NCBI GenBank assembly: GCA_020721905.1 | Contig: DYLU01000025.1 | Location: forward strand, 1 to 39,685 | Direction: 5' to 3' | From: Leptospira biflexa | GTDB lineage: Bacteria; Spirochaetota; UBA4802; UB4802 | Length of the DNA stretch: 39,685 nucleotides | Part shown: positions 33,121 to 39,685 of the stretch, piece after piece | How the letters are laid out: every line of letters begins with the position of its first letter | Numbering within the stretch: position 1 is the first letter of the stretch | Position numbers and translations under genes: made by a program | The notes under the pieces: model-generated | What the model was told of the DNA's origin: nothing | The model's input: only the letters and a program-made list of their open reading frames with translations | The model's database searches: none

Positions 33121-36100
33121 TTAATATTTTCGTCTTGCTTCATAGCGTTCACGTATATTCTCAAATATCATATACATTACCGGGATAAATATCAGGGTAA
33201 AGATAAACGCAGTACTCATACCGCCCATAACAGTCCGTGCAAGCGGTGATGATAGCTCTGACCCCTCGCCAAGGCCTAATGCCATCGGTATTAGCGACAG
33301 TATCGTTGTCAGTGTTGTCATCATAATGGGCCTGAGCCTTTTAGTTCCTGCCTCAATTAAGGCATCTCTGATACTATAGCCACGCTTTCTCAGGATATCA
33401 GTGTAATCCACAAGAACTATCGCATTATTGACAACAATACCAACAAGCATTATTATACCCAAAAAGGTGATTACATTAAACGTAGTGCCTGTCAGGAACA
33501 AAAATATCGATACGCCAAAGATAAGTGTAGGGACACTGAACATTACTATAAAAGGCCTGAGCATTGATTCAAATTGAGCTGCCATAATAACGTACGTCAA
33601 TATCATCGCTACAACGAGCACCAGTATTAAATCCTTAAACGTATCCTGCATATCCTGATAGGCTCCGGCAATAACGACATCAAAGTTTGCAGGTTTTGGT
33701 AACTTGCTTATTTCCTTATTAATATCATCAACAACAGCGCTCAGCGGCCTGCCTTCAGCCTTACAGTTAAGGTAGACCACACGCTCCTGTTTTTTGCGTT
33801 CAATTGTTGACGGGCCGGATTTTGTAACAATATCTATCAGGTTTCCTACAGGGACACGTTTCCCTAATGGTGTGTTAATTTCAATGGATTTAATATGCTC
33901 TATAGTATCACGATCCGCTTCGCGCAATCGCACATTTATGTCGTACTCATCGCCTTCAACCCGATAGCGGGTAGCAGTGTATCCTGCAACATTGTTTTTT
34001 ATGAGATTGGCGATCTGGTAGGCGTTGACACCCATTTTTGATGCTTTTTCACGGTTTACCACTATTACTTTTTCAGGCATACCTTCTTCGCGTGATATAT
34101 CGATATCTTTCAATCCGGGAATATTTTTAATTGCATTGCGGATATCCTGAACATACTGAGAGGATGCATCGAAATCATACCCATATACTTCAATTGAAAT
34201 AGTGGCTCCACCCATTCCTAACATTCTTCCACCGGCATCACCCTGCAATGAAAAATTAAATGTTGCACCCGGAACTCCTTTAAATGCTTCACGTAATGCC
34301 TGCTTAATTTCATCTTTTGAACGCTTCCGCTTACTTGGCTGGACCAGCCGCATTTCAATCTTCCCGGTATAATCGGTTGTTTCACCAAACGCAGCTGTAA
34401 ATCCCTCACCATATCCTGCCCTCACCGAAACTACCTCATATTCTTCCTGCTTTAAAACAGTTAATGCCCTCTTTTCGATCATTTTCATTATTGATTCGGT
34501 TGTTTCAAGGTTAGTCCCCACAGGCAGTTTTGCCACTATTGTAAGCTGTGCATCATCATATTCAGGCATAAATTCCATCCCTGCTATGGGGATAAATAGT
34601 AAACCTACAATAAACGAAATCGCAACTAACTCAATAACGGTTCGCCTGTTATCCAGTGCCCAGTTTATAGCTTTCCCATAGAAATTTTCCAGCTTAACAA
34701 AATACTTTTCACTTTTTTCAAAGAGTGGCTGTAAAAATGATAATCTTCCAGTATATGTTTGTTCAATACTCGGTATGAACTTTGCCGCCAACATAGGTAC
34801 CAGTGACAGAGCAACAACCAGCGAGCTTAACATTGAAAAGGTAATGGTAAGAACCATATCCTTAAATAACTGCACTGCAAGTCCCTGACTAAAAAGGAAT
34901 GGTATAAACACAACAAGATTGGTAAGTGTAGATGCTGTTACTGCCATACCCATTTCATCAGTACCCAGTTTCGATGCTTCATTGGGGCGCGCTCCTCGTT
35001 CACGGTAGCGGAATATATTTTCAAGTACTACTATGGAAGTATCTATAAGCATACCAACACCAATCGCAAGCCCTCCCATTGACATCATATTGAGTGAAAG
35101 ATCAAAGAAATACATCAGCACAAATGAGGTTATAATTGACACAGGTATTGATAACCCCATAATAAGTGACGCGCGGACATTTCGCAGAATAATAAGAACA
35201 ACAAGGATAGCTATCAGTGCACCCTCAATTGCATTTTCAAGCATATTCTGGATCGAGAGCTCAATAAATTCAGCCGCATTAAAGAAAGGCTGTATATCCA
35301 TACCTTTTGGCAATGTTTTCCTGACTTCCTCTACTCTTTTCATTATGTTACGCGCAACGATAACAGTGTTTTTATCGGATTGCTTTTGTATACGAAGAAT
35401 GACACCATTCTCACCATTAAGACGTACAATCTCTTTTACTTCAGCCGGAGCAAGATATACTCGTGCAATATCACGTAAATAGATAGGGGTACCATTTTTT
35501 ACTGTCACCACCACATTACGTATATCATCCAGTGATTTGAATTCACCCTGTGTCCGCAAGGTATATTTCATGTACGTAGTCTTAACATCACCACCAGCAA
35601 TATTAAGGTTTTCAGCTGCCAGCAGTTGTATAATCTGGTCGATAGTTAACTTATATGCATCTATCCTGTTTTTAATAAGCTCAACCTTAACCTCATAGCT
35701 CTGACCCCCACTGACATACGCAGCAGCTACGCCATCAGTTTGCTCAAAAAGGCTTTTGAGATGATCCTCGGCATATTTTTTTACGTATGCTAAATCTTTG
35801 GGACCTGTTACCGATAACATTATGATGGGCATCATTGAAATATCAAATTTCAGAACCACCGGATTCTCAACATCTTCAGGCAAAAAACGCTTACGGATAT
35901 CGATACGCTCCCGTATATCGCTGACTGCAAGGCCCATATCGGTACCCCATATAAATTTTGCCACAATCATCGATAATCCTTCCTTCGATGTTGATGTTAT
36001 GGTATCGATATTGTTAACCGAAGCAATGGCCTCTTCCAGTGGTTGGGTAACCGTACTTTCAATCTCTTTTGGACCAACATTAGGGTACTCTGTAAAAACA

Positions 36101-36237
36101 ACAACAACAGGAAATTCAATATCAGGAAAAAGATCTAACGGTATTTTTACATAGCTTACAATGGCTACAACAATAATTGCAATATATAACATGATTGTGG
36201 TTACCGGTCGCCCTACAGACACATCTGTAATCTTCAT
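33121..36237 (-). CDS. RND efflux transporter permease
   Basis: A 1038-residue inner-membrane pump of the AcrB/HAE-like RND superfamily, with AGGAG seven bases before ATG. It has the two-fold layout: TM1 (residues 12-30), a large periplasmic loop, TM2-6, the second half starting near residue 520, and TM8-12. In TM4 GVGMLIDTSIVVLEN keeps one acidic residue of the AcrB Asp407-Asp408 pair (Asp-Thr here). TM10 reads VGIVVNNAIVLVDY, where AcrB has Lys940, as in many non-proteobacterial members. Substrates cannot be told from sequence. It would work with the MFP and TolC-like proteins encoded immediately upstream. Confidence 0.92.
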   Translation of the reverse strand: MKITDVSVGRPVTTIMLYIAIIVVAIVSYVKIPLDLFPDIEFPVVVVFTEYPNVGPKEIESTVTQPLEEAIASVNNIDTITSTSKEGLSMIVAKFIWGTDMGLAVSDIRERIDIRKRFLPEDVENPVVLKFDISMMPIIMLSVTGPKDLAYVKKYAEDHLKSLFEQTDGVAAAYVSGGQSYEVKVELIKNRIDAYKLTIDQIIQLLAAENLNIAGGDVKTTYMKYTLRTQGEFKSLDDIRNVVVTVKNGTPIYLRDIARVYLAPAEVKEIVRLNGENGVILRIQKQSDKNTVIVARNIMKRVEEVRKTLPKGMDIQPFFNAAEFIELSIQNMLENAIEGALIAILVVLIILRNVRASLIMGLSIPVSIITSFVLMYFFDLSLNMMSMGGLAIGVGMLIDTSIVVLENIFRYRERGARPNEASKLGTDEMGMAVTASTLTNLVVFIPFLFSQGLAVQLFKDMVLTITFSMLSSLVVALSLVPMLAAKFIPSIEQTYTGRLSFLQPLFEKSEKYFVKLENFYGKAINWALDNRRTVIELVAISFIVGLLFIPIAGMEFMPEYDDAQLTIVAKLPVGTNLETTESIMKMIEKRALTVLKQEEYEVVSVRAGYGEGFTAAFGETTDYTGKIEMRLVQPSKRKRSKDEIKQALREAFKGVPGATFNFSLQGDAGGRMLGMGGATISIEVYGYDFDASSQYVQDIRNAIKNIPGLKDIDISREEGMPEKVIVVNREKASKMGVNAYQIANLIKNNVAGYTATRYRVEGDEYDINVRLREADRDTIEHIKSIEINTPLGKRVPVGNLIDIVTKSGPSTIERKKQERVVYLNCKAEGRPLSAVVDDINKEISKLPKPANFDVVIAGAYQDMQDTFKDLILVLVVAMILTYVIMAAQFESMLRPFIVMFSVPTLIFGVSIFLFLTGTTFNVITFLGIIMLVGIVVNNAIVLVDYTDILRKRGYSIRDALIEAGTKRLRPIMMTTLTTILSLIPMALGLGEGSELSSPLARTVMGGMSTAFIFTLIFIPVMYMIFENIRERYEARRKY

Positions 36238-36270
36238 ACGTTATCTCCTGAACAAAGGATGAGAGTCATA

Positions 36271-37191
36271 TTATTTCTTTTCTTCCATATATACCAAAAG
36301 CTTGTCGCCATGAGCAACATTCTCTTTCCCCAATGTTACCACCACATCGCCCTCAGTAAGTCCTGACACAACTTCTATAGATGATTGCAGTGTAAACCCG
36401 GGTTTTATGGATTGTTTAAAGGCTTTATTACTTTTTACTGTGTAAACATAATAATTACCTGAACTGTCGCTCAATAAACAATCCACGGGAATAACAATTG
36501 CATTTTTTGCAAATCCCAGCTGAATTTCAATATCTGCAAACATGCCGTGCCGCAATTGCAATTTTGGATTGTCAATTAGTATCCGCACCTCCTGTGTTCT
36601 GCTTGCAGCATCAAGTACGGCATTTTTACGATACACCATTCCATAAAAATTGGCATTGGGATATGCATCAACCCGTATCTTTGCTTTCATACCAATCTGT
36701 ACCATGTTAATCTGTTCTTCAATAAGTTGAGCAACAGCTTCAACCTGATTCATCGTTACAACCTGTGCAAGTGGTGTCTGAGGGCTCACTGACATTCCTC
36801 TATCTACTATTATACTACCAACATATCCGGAAAGTGGTGATTCAACAACCGCAGGCATATATTCCATACCAACTATGTCCCTGTCTACCTTGAAGAGCAC
36901 CTGCCCTTTTTTTACAAACTGGCCTTCCTTTACAAGGATTTCCATAACCTTGCCCGGCACCTGTGAAAATACGTTTACAACCTCTTTACCTGCAATATCG
37001 CCACTCAGATTAAGGGTTTTTGTTATATCCATCCGTATCGCCTTAGAAGCTTTTACCGGTATGACACGCTCTTCTTCTGTAACCTGCTTTGGTTTTATTT
37101 TATTTCCAACAAAAACCACCAACCTGTAGGTAGCAATAATTGCTATAATAATCACGATTATAATAAGAATTGTTTTTGCTCCCCTTTTCAT
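36271..37191 (-). CDS. Membrane fusion (periplasmic adaptor) protein of RND efflux system
   Basis: A 306-residue protein with GGAGAG before ATG. An N-terminal membrane anchor (residues about 8-29) is followed by the barrel-sandwich (lipoyl-like) domain split into two halves, VPGKVMEILVKEGQFVKKGQ (residues 78-97) and ESPLSGYVGSIIVDRGMSV (117-135), then a beta-barrel domain (about 150-225) and the membrane-proximal part. The stretch between the lipoyl halves is only some ten residues, so the long alpha-helical hairpin that contacts TolC in AcrA-type adaptors is missing. The gene lies between the TolC-like and RND genes of the operon. Confidence 0.88.
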   Translation of the reverse strand: MKRGAKTILIIIVIIIAIIATYRLVVFVGNKIKPKQVTEEERVIPVKASKAIRMDITKTLNLSGDIAGKEVVNVFSQVPGKVMEILVKEGQFVKKGQVLFKVDRDIVGMEYMPAVVESPLSGYVGSIIVDRGMSVSPQTPLAQVVTMNQVEAVAQLIEEQINMVQIGMKAKIRVDAYPNANFYGMVYRKNAVLDAASRTQEVRILIDNPKLQLRHGMFADIEIQLGFAKNAIVIPVDCLLSDSSGNYYVYTVKSNKAFKQSIKPGFTLQSSIEVVSGLTEGDVVVTLGKENVAHGDKLLVYMEEKK

Positions 37192-37208
37192 GGTAACTCT
37201 CCAATAAA

Positions 37209-38657
37209 TTAATAAATCTTGAAATAATCCTCACCAATAGATTTATTCAATTCTGCCTGCGAAATCTTGTAATCATACAGAGACTGTATGTATAAGGTTT
37301 TTGCCTGAATCAGTGCTACATTTGCTTCTAAAAATTTAGAATTATCGATAATACCATTTCTGAATTGTAATGTCGCAGTCTTAAGTGATTCTTCTGCTGT
37401 TTCAACATTACCCTGTTGGGAATACAAAGAATTTGATGCTGATTTGAGCTTTAAAAATCCCCGTTGAATATCAAGTTTTACACTTTTAATAAAATCCTGT
37501 AATTGCAAATCTAGCTGAGTGGCCTGGCTTTCCAGTTGCTGTGCCTTCGCGTGTGAAGAATCAAGCGGCGACAACGCACCCCACCGATATGTAGCACCAA
37601 ACGTTATCATCCAGTGATCATTCCAGCCTTTGGGTGCAAAGCTTTCAGACATACCCTGGCTCATAGCTTCTAAAATAGGATCTATTGCAGGATTACCGGT
37701 TGGTGTAAATTGTTCACTCTCTTTGGATATACTTTTACTTGTCCCATAATTGCCATTTATAAAAAAACTTGGCCACAGATATATCGATGCTGCTGCATTG
37801 GATGCATATTCTAAAGCTTTTTTAGAATAGGTTAATTGTAATAACTCGGGCCTGTTTTTTAATGATAGTGCAACAAGCTCCTTAACCAGAGCTATCTCCT
37901 TTTCCTCTTCAATAGAAAGATACTGCAAGTCATCATTACTTACCATTAGCACTGATTCATCAAGTTCAACAGGGTCATTAATATCCCTGTTTAACTGTAT
38001 GTTGAATGTTGCACATGCCGTCAAATAATCATTATTAGCATTAATAAGCTGCGTCTTTTCATTATTATAGGCAACCTTTGCCCTTAAAAAATCAAGCTTA
38101 GAAAACGTTCCTTTTTGATAACCTATTGTTACAACGCGCAGGTTTTCTTCCAATGCTTTGAGCGATTCCTCATGCATTGCAATTAATTCTTTTGTTAACA
38201 GTATCTGGTAGTATAAACGTAAGGTAGTGATGATAGTGTTTACTTTAATGGTCCTTGCTTCATATTCACTGGCAATATAGTTATTACGCGAAGCCTGCAA
38301 ACTGTTGTAAAATGCGCCCGGATTAATCGTGATCTGTCCACCTACAATCGTTACATCATATTGTCCTGCAATTTGTGACTGAAAACCTGCTTCATACCAT
38401 TGTCGTGTATAGGCAACATCGGTTGAAAGCTGAGGCCACAGCATCCCCCAACTTTCCCGAACCTTATAACGGTTTTCTTCTACTTTAGTGAGCGCAGCCT
38501 TATAGGTGTTATTGTTCTCAATAGCAAGTGTTATAGCCTTTTGCAGAGTGAGAGGCTCAGCAAATCCGTAATTTCCATAAAGCACCACATAAAGCATAAC
38601 GATTAATAAGATACCACAATGGGTATACATTGTACATTTACTATTGCGAAACACCAT
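37209..38657 (-). CDS. TolC family outer-membrane efflux protein
   Basis: A 482-residue protein. The start ATG 38657 has AAGGGG six bases upstream and overlaps the tetR stop by 17 bases. The signal peptide spans residues about 10-33 (ending YGFA). The mature protein opens with LTLQKAITLAIENNNTYKAA, the usual first helix of TolC-family proteins, and shows the internal duplication of helical repeats (second half near RPELLQLTYSKKALEY, then a final coiled-coil segment LKTATLQFRNGIIDNSKFLEA). It is expected to form the trimeric outer-membrane channel of the efflux system encoded downstream. Confidence 0.9.
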   Translation of the reverse strand: MVFRNSKCTMYTHCGILLIVMLYVVLYGNYGFAEPLTLQKAITLAIENNNTYKAALTKVEENRYKVRESWGMLWPQLSTDVAYTRQWYEAGFQSQIAGQYDVTIVGGQITINPGAFYNSLQASRNNYIASEYEARTIKVNTIITTLRLYYQILLTKELIAMHEESLKALEENLRVVTIGYQKGTFSKLDFLRAKVAYNNEKTQLINANNDYLTACATFNIQLNRDINDPVELDESVLMVSNDDLQYLSIEEEKEIALVKELVALSLKNRPELLQLTYSKKALEYASNAAASIYLWPSFFINGNYGTSKSISKESEQFTPTGNPAIDPILEAMSQGMSESFAPKGWNDHWMITFGATYRWGALSPLDSSHAKAQQLESQATQLDLQLQDFIKSVKLDIQRGFLKLKSASNSLYSQQGNVETAEESLKTATLQFRNGIIDNSKFLEANVALIQAKTLYIQSLYDYKISQAELNKSIGEDYFKIY

Positions 38658-39378
38658 TGTTTGCCCCTTGCATATTTTTTAGTATTTGGATAACATCATA
38701 TAATTTTTTCTGTAATGTTGCACTAATCTCTGGTATACTAAAACTTTTACCCGCTGGTGTCAGAGCTTTGAATGTTGCAGTAACCGTATATTCTAGTAGT
38801 CTTTGCCCATCATCTCCCCCATAGAAGCGACCATACCATGGTGTACCCTTTAAATACTGCTTATTATTCTCAAATGAAATAACAAAATTCACCATATTAA
38901 ATACTATAAGAAAAGGGTCCGTTGTTTCAAAATATCCTTCATCAATGCCCCTCTGAACTATCTGAGTCATTCGTTCTAATTTTGGATAGAGATAATCAAC
39001 AAGAAGTTTTTTAAATGAATCACCGCCTTCAGCAATTTCCCATGATATTATCCTGTTTGTTTCAGGATCAATGGCATCATGGTGTAAATATACTAATATA
39101 TATATTGCTGCATACAGCGCTTCCGGGGGTGTCAGAGCATCACCTTCAAAATACGATTCAATTACTGAAGACTCTTCATGGTGGAATAAATGATGTAATA
39201 CCTCACGGTATAGATTTTCTTTACTTGAAAAATAGTAATGGATGAGAGCCTGATTCACATTAGCTCGCTTTGCAATTGCATTCATCCGAGCACCGCTAAA
39301 ACCTTTTTCAGCAAATTCATGCTTAGCAGCTTTTAATATAATATCTCGCGTTTCTTTTGAGTATTTGAATGATTCCAT
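38641..39378 (-). CDS. TetR family transcriptional regulator of the efflux operon
   Basis: A 245-residue protein; AGGAACA precedes ATG 39378. The N-terminal helix-turn-helix is typical: ILKAAKHEFAEKGFSGARMN, AIAKRANVNQALIHYYFSSK, ENLYREVL (residues 14-61). The C-terminal ligand-binding part is long for the family (about 180 residues). As first gene of the operon, with operator-like repeats over its promoter, it probably represses itself and the pump genes. Two exact copies of GGTGTCAGAGC (inverted repeat family, 39128-39138 and 38756-38766) lie in its reading frame and encode ALTP at residues 81-84 and 205-208. Confidence 0.9.
   Translation of the reverse strand: MESFKYSKETRDIILKAAKHEFAEKGFSGARMNAIAKRANVNQALIHYYFSSKENLYREVLHHLFHHEESSVIESYFEGDALTPPEALYAAIYILVYLHHDAIDPETNRIISWEIAEGGDSFKKLLVDYLYPKLERMTQIVQRGIDEGYFETTDPFLIVFNMVNFVISFENNKQYLKGTPWYGRFYGGDDGQRLLEYTVTATFKALTPAGKSFSIPEISATLQKKLYDVIQILKNMQGANNGVSQ
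38756..39138 (-). repeat. Two GCTCTGACACC repeat copies in the tetR gene
   Basis: GGTGTCAGAGC at 38756-38766 and 39128-39138, i.e. exact GCTCTGACACC on the minus (coding) strand, both read as Ala-Leu-Thr-Pro in TetR. Confidence 0.6.
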
Positions 39379-39420
39379 TGTTCCTATCAGTTGAGCAAAG
39401 GCTCATATTATTAACTATTT

Positions 39421-39480
39421 AATTTAATCATATAATTTAATCATATGGTTAAATATACATACGTTATGAAAAACCGTCAA
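39421..39480 (-). promoter_or_regulatory. Efflux operon promoter with overlapping TetR-type operator repeats
   Basis: Minus strand: TTGACG (39480-39475), exactly 17 bases, TATATT (39457-39452). Immediately downstream, over the expected +1, lies the near-palindrome TTAATCATATGGTTAA (39437-39452; one mismatch between arms). The 13-base word AATTTAATCATAT is repeated in tandem at 39421-39433 and 39434-39446. This layout is what an autorepressing TetR operon would show; operator identity is an inference. Confidence 0.6.
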
Positions 39481-39591
39481 TAAATTAATCCCAAAATTTA
39501 AAAATTTTTTATTACTTAGAAATTGCATATAATTAAGTTTTCAATTTCTTCATTTTATAAAAATAAAATCATAATAATCTTTTGAGTCATA

Positions 39592-39685
39592 TTATAATGA
39601 TACACTAAATTCTTCTGTGGATATAGTTCCAGTGTTAAAGGTGAGCTTATAAAGCGTTATGGTTGTGGTAATAGGGTTTTGTTTG
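39592..39685 (-). CDS. Possible C-terminal end of a gene entering from the right edge
   Basis: On the minus strand the frame is open from the window edge to TAA at 39594-39592, reading about 30 residues (ITTTITLYKLTFNTGTISTE near the end, last residues FSVSL). The alternation of Thr/Ile and aromatic residues resembles the end of a beta-rich exported protein, but the piece is too short to identify. The 39481-39591 gap to the promoter of tetR is very AT-rich and holds nothing else I can support. Confidence 0.4.
   Translation of the reverse strand, partial: KQNPITTTITLYKLTFNTGTISTEEFSVSL

Noticed and set aside
33255-35710. GCTCTGACCCC at 33255-33265 and 35699-35709 in the RND gene as further repeat copies
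   Set aside because: They differ from the main form and encode normal residues of RND pumps on the minus strand (GEGSELSSP and SGGQSYEV), so chance with conserved protein sequence is enough.
1-39685. tRNA or rRNA genes
   Set aside because: No TTCRANNC arm with matching acceptor stem and no rRNA-like block was seen on either strand, though short RNA genes are hard to exclude by eye.

Overview
This window comes from an AT-rich (roughly 37% G+C by eye) diderm bacterium. Evidence for an outer membrane is the TolC/membrane-fusion/RND efflux set, the signal-peptide and lipoprotein proteins, and a secreted protein ending in a FlgD-like Ig module. The gene set (GH57 glycan enzyme with DUF4912 and DUF2804 proteins, fused mannose-1-P guanylyltransferase/phosphomannomutase, cytidylate-kinase-like protein, permissive lipoboxes, an AbfD-type dehydratase) would fit an anaerobic or facultative member of Spirochaetota or a neighbouring phylum. 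That placement is an inference; no rRNA or tRNA was seen.

Layout. 1-363: 3' end of an AAA+ ATPase gene. 335-3352 (minus): a tightly coupled DUF2804 - DUF4912 - GH57 operon with a clear promoter. 3404-4136: a long non-coding stretch that ends in a candidate stand-alone small RNA with a near-consensus sigma-54 promoter and a rho-independent terminator. 4135-9831: an atypical acyl-CoA synthetase (minus), a small membrane protein (plus), and an Mpg/phosphomannomutase - M20 peptidase pair (minus). 10132-13787: a cytidylate-kinase-like gene converging, across a bidirectional terminator, on an operon of a TPR/outer-membrane protein, an inositol-monophosphatase family enzyme and a small secreted protein. 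13971-19535 (plus): an ATP-grasp/FMN-dehydrogenase fusion, a small anchored protein with an alpha/beta hydrolase, and a 4-hydroxybutyryl-CoA-dehydratase-like enzyme. 19572-29700: a lipoprotein serine protease, a MobA-like nucleotidyltransferase, a decayed nucleotidyltransferase gene, and two very large surface proteins.

29701-32626: a Y1 (HUH, REP-associated type) transposase gene, preceded by a cluster of short GCTCTGACACC repeats and followed by a B12/radical-SAM gene that carries more copies inside its reading frame. 32623-39378 (minus): a TetR - TolC - MFP - RND - PII-like efflux operon with a well-formed promoter and overlapping operator-like repeats; the tetR gene also has two copies of the repeat. 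The right edge holds what may be the last codons of another minus-strand gene.

The strongest leads are the sigma-54-type small RNA at about 4037-4136 and the GCTCTGACACC repeat family around the Y1 transposase, which enters coding sequence in two reading frames and both orientations. A second over-represented word (AACTATCGCC and relatives), the ATP-grasp/FMN fusion with a four-cysteine cluster, and the acyl-CoA synthetase without its usual lysine motifs follow.
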